A stretch of 18,744 nt of DNA from CALGLS01 sp047626155. Lineage in GTDB: Bacteria; Bacteroidota; Bacteroidia; Chitinophagales; Saprospiraceae. The stretch covers positions 1 through 18,744 of the forward strand of contig JBLHRR010000110.1 in the NCBI GenBank assembly GCA_047626155.1, given 5' to 3'. Both the position numbers and the translations under genes were made by a program. Positions 6,615 to 14,600 of this stretch are shown piece after piece. The notes beneath the pieces were generated by a model. It had not been told where the DNA came from and made no database searches. It was given only the letters and a program-made list of their open reading frames with translations. Numbering within the stretch: position 1 is the stretch's first letter; each line of letters opens with the position of its first letter.

Positions 6615-8342
6615 TTACTTTTTCTCATTTGTTTGCAAAGCATAGTTTTTATAATTACTCGCAACAGGCTCATTATCAAATGTATTTACTGCATGCTGAA
6701 CGCGGAGGAAGAATTTATCCTCTCCCAACTTCTCATAGAAATTACTTCTAGATAGAATATCTCTTAGCGGGCCTTTGATACCGGAAATATAAAACTGTAC
6801 GTTTCTGCCTTTGCAAAAATCTATTATTTCTTCCAGTGCATGCGTACCGCTACTGTCTAGACCATTCATAGCAGCGGCATCTAAAATAAACAATTTCAGA
6901 TCTGATCCTTTTTCAAGTATGCGCTGTTGCATTTCCTCTTGAAAGTAGGTGGCATTAGCGTAATACAACCGAGCATCAAAACGAGCGATTAAAATATCTT
7001 TTCGGTTTTCTAAATTGTCAAATCGCTCTAAGTTCTTGTAATGAGGCTTCTCGGGTATCTTTCCTAGCGTGGCAATGTGCGGCATTGTCGTTTGAAAAAC
7101 AATCATGGCCAAAGAAAGGACCACTCCAATCAAAACACCTTCTTCAATGCCTAATGTCAATGTTCCTACAAAGGTAACCAGCAGCATCCAAAAATCTGGC
7201 TTGTAGCTTTTCCAAAGATGAATCGCTTCTTTATAATCTATCAATCCAAATACTGCTACCATGATAATGGCGGCTAATACCGACTGTGGCAAATAATAAA
7301 AAAGGGGCGTCAGGAAAAGTAATGTTAGGATAATAAGCGAAGCACTAATAATAGCAGCCATTCCTGTTTTGGCTCCGGACTGATCATTGACGGCAGAACG
7401 ACCAAAACCTCCAGCTGTCGGGAAGGCTTGTAACAGTGCTCCTCCAATATTGGCCAAACCCAGTGCTATCAATTCTTGATTTGGAACAATCTGATAATTT
7501 TTATGCCGCCTCAGAATGGCTTTGGCAACCGCAATACTTTCCATAAAGGCAATAAAAGCAATAGTAAAAGCCATAGGCAACAAGGATTGAATCTTCTCCC
7601 AACTAAAAATTGGAATGGCAAAAGAAGGCAATCCTTCAGGGACTGAACCTACAATTTTCACACCCTCTGTATAGACCCCCGTTCCCCAAACCGCCAGAAT
7701 ACCAACGACAACGACCAACAAAGATCCAGGAATTCTAGACTTTAACTTTTTGCTGATTAGAATTAGAAGAATGGCAGCGAGACCAATTCCGAGGGTATAA
7801 ATATTGGTTTGTTCTATATTCTGAAAAGAATTACTTATCGTATCAAATATTTGACTGGAGCGCGGAATATTTATGCCTAGGAGATGCTTCAATTGGCTAA
7901 AAGCAATAATCAAAGCAGCAGCCGAGGTAAACCCGCTCACCACCGGATGGGATAGAAAATTGACTAAGAAACCTAATCGAAATAATCCCATTAACAATTG
8001 AATTACGCCCACCATCAAAGCCAAGAGTATGGCCAATTGGATGAAATCATCAGAACCTGTTTCCGCCATTTTTCCGACTCCCGCGGCAATCAATAGAGAA
8101 ACCATTGCTACCGGGCCTACGGCCAGTTGGCGGGAGGTTCCAAAAATTGCATAAATTATTAAGGGTAAGATTGCAGCATACAAACCATAGATTGGAGGCA
8201 GACCCGCGAGCATTGCATAGGCCATTCCTTGCGGAACTAACATAACTCCTACAGTGAGCCCGGCGGAAAGGTCGCCTTTGAATTCAGCAGTTCCGTATTT
8301 GGGTAACCAACTTAGTATAGGGAAAAAATCTCTCAGGTTCAT
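6615..8342 (-). CDS. SulP family anion permease with STAS domain
   Basis: A 575-residue SLC26/SulP transporter. The hallmark N-terminal signature VPQGMAYAMLAGLPPIYGLY is at 36-55, followed by the many hydrophobic membrane segments expected of the 14-TM fold up to about residue 420 (GTSRQLAVGPVAMVSLL, HPVVSGFTSAAALIIAFSQL, AFPTAGGFGRSAVNDQSGAKT). The cytoplasmic STAS domain occupies about 445-555, with the conserved DSSG loop at D496-G499. Members carry sulfate, bicarbonate, chloride or other anions by proton or sodium symport or exchange; sulfate is suggested here only by the rhodanese and regulator neighbours. A bicarbonate transporter is the main alternative, but no carbonic anhydrase gene is present. 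The ATG at 8342 sits 43 bases from a palindromic candidate operator (8386-8399). The protein is complete. Confidence 0.93.
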   Translation of the reverse strand: MNLRDFFPILSWLPKYGTAEFKGDLSAGLTVGVMLVPQGMAYAMLAGLPPIYGLYAAILPLIIYAIFGTSRQLAVGPVAMVSLLIAAGVGKMAETGSDDFIQLAILLALMVGVIQLLMGLFRLGFLVNFLSHPVVSGFTSAAALIIAFSQLKHLLGINIPRSSQIFDTISNSFQNIEQTNIYTLGIGLAAILLILISKKLKSRIPGSLLVVVVGILAVWGTGVYTEGVKIVGSVPEGLPSFAIPIFSWEKIQSLLPMAFTIAFIAFMESIAVAKAILRRHKNYQIVPNQELIALGLANIGGALLQAFPTAGGFGRSAVNDQSGAKTGMAAIISASLIILTLLFLTPLFYYLPQSVLAAIIMVAVFGLIDYKEAIHLWKSYKPDFWMLLVTFVGTLTLGIEEGVLIGVVLSLAMIVFQTTMPHIATLGKIPEKPHYKNLERFDNLENRKDILIARFDARLYYANATYFQEEMQQRILEKGSDLKLFILDAAAMNGLDSSGTHALEEIIDFCKGRNVQFYISGIKGPLRDILSRSNFYEKLGEDKFFLRVQHAVNTFDNEPVASNYKNYALQTNEKK

Positions 8343-8381
8343 ATATCTATTTTCCGCAAGTTCTATTAATTAGAATTTAAA

Positions 8382-8456
8382 GTCAGTGATTAATATCACA
8401 ATAAGTCTTACATTTCTGCCGACGCTTGCTCTGCGCGATTATTAATCTCTGGCTCC
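8382..8456. repeat. Probable internally deleted copy of the 16244-16401 palindrome
   Basis: GTCAGTGATTAATA (8382-8395) differs at one base from the left end of the large palindrome (GTCAGTGAATAATA), and TTATTAATCTCTGGCTCC (8439-8456) is identical over 18 bases to its right end (16384-16401). Order and orientation agree, so this 75-base stretch looks like the same element with its middle lost and replaced by a bit of CTCTGCG-type repeat (about 8429-8438). Confidence 0.6.
8386..8399. promoter_or_regulatory. Candidate Crp/Fnr-type operator before sulP
   Basis: GTGAT-TAAT-ATCAC is a perfect 5-bp inverted repeat with the NNGAT-N4-ATCNN geometry of Crp/Fnr binding sites. It lies 43 bases from the sulP ATG and 95 bases from the end of the Crp/Fnr regulator gene immediately upstream. 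It overlaps the end of a repeat-like segment (8382-8456), so it may have arisen from that element or be coincidental. Confidence 0.45.
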
Positions 8457-8494
8457 TTATTGTCGCTTTTCCAGAAACAACATAGCGCCGCAGG

Positions 8495-9148
8495 TCATAA
8501 TAGTTCAATCTTATTCCGCCCCAAACTAATTCGATTCATCTTTTCAAATTGTTTTAGAATTCTGGAAATGCCTTCGCGAGAAGCGTTTAGGTCATTTGCA
8601 ATATCCTGGTGTGTCGTGTGTATAATGTTAGAAGAATTGGCTACGGATTTCTTTTTCAGATAATCGTATAAGCGATCATCCAGCTTATGAAAAACGATAT
8701 TATCTATGGTATGAACTAATTCTTGTAACCGCTGATCGTAGGAATTCATAACAAAACTCTTCCAGGTTTGATATTTCATCATCCACTGGTCTATATATTT
8801 TATAGGGATGCCTATTAGGCTGGTATCGTCTTCGGCAGTTGTTCGAATGTCGCTGACTTTGTTTTTCATGCAGCAAGAGAAAGACATGGAGCAGGTATCT
8901 CCTGCAGCTAGGAAATAGAGAAACAATTCGTTATCTCGTTCCTTATCTTCTCGTACCACTTTTATACTGCCAGAAATGACCAGCGGCACCAGTTTGATGT
9001 AGCTGCCATAGTCCATGATGCGCTCCCCTGCTTTGAAATGGAGGAGTTGGCCTACAGTGGCGATTTCCTCTTGCAATTTCAATTCTGCAATATTTGGGAA
9101 ATGCTTTTGGATCAGTTGGAGGATTTTAGGGTTGGCTTGTACGATCAT
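8495..9148 (-). CDS. Crp/Fnr family transcriptional regulator
   Basis: A 217-residue regulator. Residues 1-115 form the cNMP-binding-like beta-roll (LHFKAGERIMDYGSYIKLVPLVISGSIKV, then ELFLYFLAAGDTCSMSFSCCM). A long dimerisation helix covers about 118-150, and the C-terminal winged helix-turn-helix about 155-215 has HQDIANDLNASREGISRILKQ as the recognition region. Three cysteines in the roll (C86, C92, C93 in DTCSMSFSCCM) could sense redox, persulfide or a metal/iron-sulfur ligand. The cAMP phosphate-binding arginine motif of true CRP is not apparent. It is transcribed toward sulP and follows arsR, so it probably controls sulP and perhaps the genes beyond, through the site at 8386-8399. The start is the ATG at 9148. 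Confident on family; the effector is unknown. Confidence 0.92.
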   Translation of the reverse strand: MIVQANPKILQLIQKHFPNIAELKLQEEIATVGQLLHFKAGERIMDYGSYIKLVPLVISGSIKVVREDKERDNELFLYFLAAGDTCSMSFSCCMKNKVSDIRTTAEDDTSLIGIPIKYIDQWMMKYQTWKSFVMNSYDQRLQELVHTIDNIVFHKLDDRLYDYLKKKSVANSSNIIHTTHQDIANDLNASREGISRILKQFEKMNRISLGRNKIELL

Positions 9149-9268
9149 TGTTATGGTGTTACACGAAGTAAGTGTTTAGTAGTTGGGTTATATCTTTGTA
9201 ATTTGAATGCCATATCCTCTTTAAACGCGGGAGTGGATATGAAATATCTTTTCGTATACATAAAACCT

Positions 9269-9595
9269 TTACATATTACATTGACAATTCTCAAGACATT
9301 CAATAATCAGGGAGATGTCCTTCTCCTTTAGAGAATACATCATACTTCGCCCTTCTCTTTTGACTTGCAATAAACCTTTCAAACGCATGTTCTGCAAGTG
9401 ATGAGAGGTTAGGGATTGTTCCGTTCCCAGCGCCTCACACATTGCATTTACCGACAATCGGGGATGTTGTTCCAACAAGTGAATGATGCCCAATCGAATC
9501 GGATGCGCTACTGTTTTTAGAATATAAGCGATGCGTTCCAGCTTTTCAACCAGCTCTTTGTCAATAACTGTATTTTTATTGTTGTTCTTGTCCAT
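9269..9595 (-). CDS. ArsR/SmtB family repressor
   Basis: A 108-residue winged helix repressor. KTVAHPIRLGIIHLLEQHPRLSVNAMCEALGTEQSLTSHHLQNMRLKGLLQVKREGRSMMYSL shows the complete ArsR fold: recognition helix SLTSHHLQNMRLKGLL, then the beta wing. Cysteines C53 (in MCEALG, aligning with the first Cys of the alpha-3 metal motif of ArsR/CadC) and C100, C104, C106 at the C-terminus (ECLENCQC) could bind a metal or form a (poly)sulfide-responsive bridge, as in BigR/SqrR-like members. I chose the ATG at 9595. The frame also has an ATG at 9622, but that codon lies inside a perfect 14-bp palindrome (9612-9625) better explained as the operator. The gene is first in a minus-strand row leading to the Crp/Fnr regulator and sulP. 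The inducing ligand cannot be told. Confidence 0.9.
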   Translation of the reverse strand: MDKNNNKNTVIDKELVEKLERIAYILKTVAHPIRLGIIHLLEQHPRLSVNAMCEALGTEQSLTSHHLQNMRLKGLLQVKREGRSMMYSLKEKDISLIIECLENCQCNM

Positions 9596-9611
9596 ATCGT
9601 GAAGGTATGAA

Positions 9612-9625
9612 TATATGATCATATA
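9612..9625. promoter_or_regulatory. Candidate ArsR operator (autoregulatory)
   Basis: TATATGATCATATA is a perfect 14-bp palindrome centred about 24 bases upstream of the chosen arsR ATG (9595). A/T-rich palindromes of the ATATGA/TCATAT kind at this distance are typical of ArsR-family autoregulatory sites. It overlaps the alternative upstream ATG at 9622. Confidence 0.5.
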
Positions 9626-9739
9626 AACAAAACCATAAATGTTAAGAACACTTTTAATAAGAAGGTAGTATGTGGGAGTGGCTATTTTAAAATATTGTAC
9701 TGTTCAGAGGGCTAAGTTTAGCTGTGGATGAAAGAGTGC

Positions 9740-9852
9740 ACCGAAGGCAGAAGTCCGGAGTTTCTCACTAATGCAAACCTTGAATTTGACAGTCCTTAGC
9801 CTCTGGATTTCCCGTTCGATAGAAAATCGGTCTTAGGACTTCCGTCTCCGGT
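9740..9852. repeat. Nested inverted-repeat region upstream of the M4 peptidase
   Basis: The 379-base gap 9623-10001 contains no convincing gene. ACCGAAGGCAGAAGTCC (9740-9756) is inverted with 14 of 17 matches at 9836-9852 (GGACTTCCGTCTCCGGT). Within it, AGTCC (9791-9795) pairs with GGACT (9836-9840), and GATTT with AAATC. The arms resemble the degenerate GACTTCCG/CGGAAGTC intergenic repeats seen in many Bacteroidota. It could be a repeat relic or a structured leader; no T-run marks it as a terminator. Confidence 0.5.
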
Positions 9853-9916
9853 CTGAATAGTTACTAAATATTTAGGTTTTTAAACTTCGTTTTTTCTTCT
9901 TTCTCCTACAAGATAT

Positions 9917-9924
9917 TATCTTTG
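9917..9924 (+). promoter_or_regulatory. Candidate -7 promoter element for the M4 peptidase gene
   Basis: TATCTTTG matches the Bacteroidota TAnnTTTG -7 motif exactly and lies 77 bases before the ATG at 10002, implying a leader of roughly 70 bases. About 19 bases upstream is a T-rich stretch (TTTTTTC near 9890-9896) rather than a clean TTTG. Confidence 0.4.
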
Positions 9925-10001
9925 GAAGTAAGTAATAAGGCCTTGTTTATCAATATTATAAACATCTACTTCAACTTTAAACGCTCAAAACTAAAGCTAT
10001 T

Positions 10002-13000
10002 ATGAAAAATAAACTCCTCTTCTTTTGTCTTCTTTCTCTCTTTTGCACTTCTTTTGTACAAGCCAATACCCACCATCAAGGATGTGAAGCTGCAGCTATT
10101 GTAGCAGGCGCTTCCAAGGTGTTAATAAATGAAGAAAACAAGTCGATAAAATTTATAAAATTAGAAGAGCCGTTAGCTATTTCGCCTGATCAAATGGCGG
10201 CCTGGTTGAAATCGGTATTAAAGGCCAATGCAAAATCTGATTTTCGCTTACTCCAAAAAAGAGCAGACAATTTTGGCTATGTTCATTATCGTTTCCGTCA
10301 AACCCATAATAGTTATGATGTAGACAATGGTACTTATTACATTCACTGTCAAAACGGTAAAATCATTTCTGCAAATGGAGAGTTCTACCCTACTATTCAG
10401 TTGGATGTAAATCCTATGCTGACTGCTTCCGAAGCCATAGCCATTGGTAAGTCACAGACTCATGCGCATAAATGGATGTGGGAAGACGATACTTTTCCAA
10501 TCCCCCAACTTTACATCGCTGCTACAAAAACGGGCTATCATCTTGCTTACAAAACGGACATCTATGCCATGGAGCCACTGAGCCGAAAATGGTTGATGAT
10601 AGATGCCCTTAGTGGAACCGTTGTAGCGGAATACAATAGAATTCATACGAACAGTGTGGATGGAGAAGCTCATTGCAAATACCATGGCGTGCAAACCATA
10701 ACTGTAGATAGTATTTCTCCTAATGAATATCGGCTCCTCGATGATACCAGAGGAGGTGGTGTAGAAACCTATGACTTGAATGAGGGAACGGATTACTTTA
10801 GCGCGGTTGATTTTATAGACAGTGACAACATCTGGGATACCACTACCAATGATGATGATGCAGCTTTGGATGCACACTGGAGCACTGGCGGTATGTACGA
10901 TTATATGCTCAATGCTCATGGGTGGGAATCCTATGATGGCCTGGGAACAGTCATGCTCAGCTACATCCATTTTGGCAGTGGTTTCTTTAATGCTTTTTGG
11001 GATGGCCAAAGAATGACCTATGGAGATGGCGATGATATTCTCGGTTCTGCGCTTACTTCTACAGAGGTAGTTGGACATGAAATAATGCATGGCGTAACGG
11101 AAAATACGGCCGGATTGATTTATTCAGATGAATCCGGAGGTTTGAACGAATCTTATAGCGATTGCTTTGGAGTCATTCTGGATTATCAACTTAATCCTGC
11201 TGCGGCCAACTACAATATCGGTGACGATTTTGCCTACAACGGCATTGGCTTCAGAAGTATGTCTAATCCAAACCTATTTGAAAACCCAGACACCTATGAT
11301 GGATTGTATTGGGATTACAATGAAGTACACAGCCGATCGGGCGTTCAAAATTTTTGGTTTTACCTGCTGACTCAAGGAGGTTCCGGAACCAATGACATTG
11401 GCGATGACTATCTTGTAAACGCCATTCCTATGGACGATGTGGCCGCTATTTTATTTAGAAGCTTATCGACCTACCTAACACCTAACACTACTTATGCAGA
11501 TGCCCGCTTTTATAGTATACAAGCCGCTGAAGATCTTTTTGGAACTTGCAGCCCACAGGTCATCAACGTAACTAATGGCTGGCATGCGGTGGGTGTAGGC
11601 GATATTTTTGGTGACGCCGTTGTTTCTGGGTTTTATGGCAGCTCCACCTACTATTGTGAAGCTCCTACAATGATACAATTTACCAATACTTCTCACAATG
11701 CTTCTACATTTGAATGGAATTTTGGAAATGGAACCACTAGCACAGATGAAGACCCAACAGTAACTTATACCAGTCCCGGCAGTTACACGGTTTCTCTAAT
11801 TACAAATGGAGGGGGTCTACTTTGTAACAGTATGGACACTATTGTTTTGGTAGACTATATAACCGTTGGTAATTTGGGAGCGCCAACCAATCCGAGCTGC
11901 AATCCAATTACTAACAATCCAGTTACGGATCAGGGTATTTTCAACTTTACCTTTGTAGACATTGACAATTCAACTTCGGGTAGTATTGATAATTATCAGG
12001 ATTACAGTTGTACTGATATTGCAAATATTCAAGAGGGCGTTTTATATCCATTTTCCGTTAGAACGGGATTTGCTGAAAACATCCGAATTTGGATTGATGT
12101 TGACAATGACGGCCTCTTTAACAATACCAATGAGTTGGTTTACGAATCCATGACTGAGAATCAGGAACATGCCGGATCTTTCCTTATTCCTTCGACTAGT
12201 TTTTACGATGTGCCTTTACGATTGAGAATAAAATCTGATGATTCCGACTTTGACATCAGCGATCCTTGTAGCACGGTATCTGAAGGACAAGTGGAAGACT
12301 ATAGTGTTTTCATTTCTGAAAATATGCAGGCTCCGGCTACTGATTTTATTGCAGATAATAACACAGTGCTACCAGACGGTATCATAAACTTTACAGACTT
12401 GACTCAAAACCTTCCCGATTCCTGGTCTTGGGTTTTTGAAGGCGGCGTACCTGCTACTTCAACCGATCAGCATCCGGTGGTTACTTATAGTACACTGGGT
12501 CTATATCCCGTGAGTTTAGTGGCAACCAATAGCTATGGCGAAGCAACGGAGATCAAGACCGATTATATTTTGGTGGTCAATATTGCTAACATGTGTACCA
12601 CTTCTTTTGTCAATGTACAGAATGGATTGTTTACGGATTCCGGAGGAGAGAGCGGAAATTATAGCGATGATGAAAACTGTGAGTTTCTAATTGATCCGGG
12701 CTGTGCGATTGAATTGGTTTTAGAATTTACAGAATTTAATACAGAATCCGGATACGATTATCTTTACATTTATGATGGATCAGATAATAACGCACCGCTA
12801 ATTGGCATCTATGATGGCACTAATTCTCCTGGCACCATCAATGCTACTTCTGGTCAGCTCTACCTTTTCTTTGATTCCGATGGAAGCGTTACCCGACCAG
12901 GTTGGACTGCCAATTGGGCCGCTGTCATTCCCAGCACTGCTCCCGTCGCTGGCTTTAACATTTCTAACAATAATACTCCGGTAAATACCGCTGTCAGTTT

Positions 13001-14240
13001 TTCAGATTTATCAACGAACAATCCTAGTGAATGGAATTGGAATTTTGGAAATGGGAATACTTCTTTGGAACAAAATCCGACACATGCTTTTAGTGATCCG
13101 GGGACCTATGCTGTTTCTTTAATCGTAGGTAATTGCTTCGCTAACGATACCATTATTCAAATGCTGACAGTGCAGCAATTCCCTAGTCTTTCTATTGATA
13201 CTTTATCCATTGAAGTTACTTTAGAATGCCAAAGCTTTTTAGTGGAACCTGTGACTATAACCAATACCGGAGCAGGAGATTTGGTCTTCAACTTTGCAGG
13301 AGTAAACAGCCTTGTATCTACAAATAACGACACCCAAATACTTCCTAGCGGCAATAGTCAAACATACGACATCATCATCAACAACAATGGTCTTACAGAT
13401 GGTACTTACAACGCTACAATACCAATCTACTCCAACGATCCTTCTTTTGCAGATTTAGAAATAAATGTAACTGTTCATATTGACAATAGCGATTGTATTG
13501 ATTTTGAGTATAGTGTACTAGAAGAATGTACCGCTGCTATTCAGTTTTCAGATCTGTCCACTAGTACTCCATCTGCTTGGAGTTGGGATTTCGGCGATGG
13601 TAGCAGCCCTTCTACCGATGCCAATCCAACACATAATTATACGGAGAATGGCACCTACACGGTGGTACTGACCACTACGAATAGCTTTGGTCCAGCGGAA
13701 CATGAATTAACGGTAAGCATAGAAAATCTGATTAGTGCGGAGATACAAAGCAGTAGCCCTGCCGAAATAAACCTTCCGATTAACTTTGAATCAACGGTCT
13801 CTACCGGAGTGCCTGTGACTACTTACAGTTGGGATTTTGGAGATGGAAATAATTCAACAGAAGCAAACCCTGATCATACCTATACTGGCCTTGGTAACTA
13901 CACGGTAACACTCACTGTTGTCAATAGTGCTGGATGTCAGGCTACCACAACCACAGAGATATCCATTTTAGCTTCTGGCATCGCTGAGCTAGAAAGTAAT
14001 ATTTCTATCTATCCTAATCCGACTGCGGATGACTTGTACATTAAAAATACCAGCAGCGAAATTTACAATGAAATAGAAGTAGTGAATGCCATTGGCCAGG
14101 TTGTCAAGCGAATTGATGTCGGTGGTTTAAATGCTCCGGTTTATTCATTGGATTTGGAGGGGCTTGCCGCTGGGGTTTATATTGTTGGAATTCATTTTGA
14201 GGGGGAAGGGGTACTTCGTAGGAAGATTGTTATTGAATAA
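10002..14240 (+). CDS. Secreted M4 (thermolysin-like) metallopeptidase, multidomain, T9SS
   Basis: A 1412-residue secreted protease. A signal peptide (about 1-21, ending SFVQA) precedes an FTP/PepSY-like propeptide (about 45-205; LSRKWLMIDALSGTVVAEYN near its end). The M4 catalytic domain covers about 215-535, with HEIMH (H359, E360, H363), third zinc ligand E383 in LNESYSD exactly 20 residues on, and H443 in NEVHSRSGVQNFWFYLL as the transition-state His. Accessory modules follow in order: PKD (about 545-620), GEVED (about 680-770, WIDVDNDGLFN to GQVEDYSVFI), PKD (776-850), CUB-like (865-976, GYDYLYIYDG), PKD (980-1060), an Ig-like unit (1062-1160, VEPVTITNTGAGDLVF), PKD (1166-1240), PKD (1245-1325), and a T9SS type A sorting tail (1336-1412, YPNPTADDLYI to RRKIVIE). 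It should digest extracellular protein, with PKD/CUB modules spacing or binding substrate. All catalytic residues are present. Confidence 0.94.
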   Translation: MKNKLLFFCLLSLFCTSFVQANTHHQGCEAAAIVAGASKVLINEENKSIKFIKLEEPLAISPDQMAAWLKSVLKANAKSDFRLLQKRADNFGYVHYRFRQTHNSYDVDNGTYYIHCQNGKIISANGEFYPTIQLDVNPMLTASEAIAIGKSQTHAHKWMWEDDTFPIPQLYIAATKTGYHLAYKTDIYAMEPLSRKWLMIDALSGTVVAEYNRIHTNSVDGEAHCKYHGVQTITVDSISPNEYRLLDDTRGGGVETYDLNEGTDYFSAVDFIDSDNIWDTTTNDDDAALDAHWSTGGMYDYMLNAHGWESYDGLGTVMLSYIHFGSGFFNAFWDGQRMTYGDGDDILGSALTSTEVVGHEIMHGVTENTAGLIYSDESGGLNESYSDCFGVILDYQLNPAAANYNIGDDFAYNGIGFRSMSNPNLFENPDTYDGLYWDYNEVHSRSGVQNFWFYLLTQGGSGTNDIGDDYLVNAIPMDDVAAILFRSLSTYLTPNTTYADARFYSIQAAEDLFGTCSPQVINVTNGWHAVGVGDIFGDAVVSGFYGSSTYYCEAPTMIQFTNTSHNASTFEWNFGNGTTSTDEDPTVTYTSPGSYTVSLITNGGGLLCNSMDTIVLVDYITVGNLGAPTNPSCNPITNNPVTDQGIFNFTFVDIDNSTSGSIDNYQDYSCTDIANIQEGVLYPFSVRTGFAENIRIWIDVDNDGLFNNTNELVYESMTENQEHAGSFLIPSTSFYDVPLRLRIKSDDSDFDISDPCSTVSEGQVEDYSVFISENMQAPATDFIADNNTVLPDGIINFTDLTQNLPDSWSWVFEGGVPATSTDQHPVVTYSTLGLYPVSLVATNSYGEATEIKTDYILVVNIANMCTTSFVNVQNGLFTDSGGESGNYSDDENCEFLIDPGCAIELVLEFTEFNTESGYDYLYIYDGSDNNAPLIGIYDGTNSPGTINATSGQLYLFFDSDGSVTRPGWTANWAAVIPSTAPVAGFNISNNNTPVNTAVSFSDLSTNNPSEWNWNFGNGNTSLEQNPTHAFSDPGTYAVSLIVGNCFANDTIIQMLTVQQFPSLSIDTLSIEVTLECQSFLVEPVTITNTGAGDLVFNFAGVNSLVSTNNDTQILPSGNSQTYDIIINNNGLTDGTYNATIPIYSNDPSFADLEINVTVHIDNSDCIDFEYSVLEECTAAIQFSDLSTSTPSAWSWDFGDGSSPSTDANPTHNYTENGTYTVVLTTTNSFGPAEHELTVSIENLISAEIQSSSPAEINLPINFESTVSTGVPVTTYSWDFGDGNNSTEANPDHTYTGLGNYTVTLTVVNSAGCQATTTTEISILASGIAELESNISIYPNPTADDLYIKNTSSEIYNEIEVVNAIGQVVKRIDVGGLNAPVYSLDLEGLAAGVYIVGIHFEGEGVLRRKIVIE

Positions 14241-14241
14241 T

Positions 14242-14475
14242 GGAGCCACCTGCGCGCTGAGGCTCCCCTTCAGAGGCAATGTCATGGACTTAAGGATTAT
14301 TAGTTTGAAAATATTGAATACTGAACGGATGAATACTGAATAATGATTTCCCCTCAACCGTAAATCCCGCGTTAAAGGGCAAATTCAATATTCTTTATTC
14401 GTTATTCAATATTCGTTATTTTCTTAAATCCATGACATTGCCCTAAAGGGGAGATCAGCCCGCGGGCATCTCAGT
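14242..14475. repeat. Long imperfect palindrome after the M4 peptidase gene
   Basis: CTCCCCTTCAGAGGCAATG... (14263-14294) is inverted at 14423-14453 with 29 matches over 32 positions. Weaker pairing extends outward (GGAGCC...GGCTCC on the left; GAGATCAGCCCGCGGGCATCTC on the right). Between the arms, degenerate TATTGAATACTGAA / TTCAATATTCGTTATT repeats also pair with each other. It begins just after the peptidase stop codon and fills most of the 360-base gap; after it, about 14528-14560 holds a TTGCGCTCCTTTGCGTC-type fragment. It could act as a terminator, but it reads as a dispersed palindromic element. No ORF in it is convincing. Confidence 0.75.
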
Positions 14476-14600
14476 GAACTCAAAACTTGTCTTTGAAAAG
14501 TGTATCGTCGCTTAATTTCACTCGCCTTAGGTTTTCGTTGCGCTCCTTTGCGTCGTTGCGGTTACCCTACACTAAATTGGTTCGTCCAGTTAATTTTCGA

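Noticed and set aside
6323..6755. Two plus-strand ORFs at 6323-6604 and 6564-6755
   Set aside because: They read through the repeat at 6491-6566 and antisense to the DUF7009-like and sulP genes.
10452..11090. 212-residue minus-strand ORF inside the M4 peptidase gene
   Set aside because: It lies wholly antisense to the catalytic domain, whose motifs (HEIMH, NESYSD) are clear on the plus strand; the long frame follows from codon bias.
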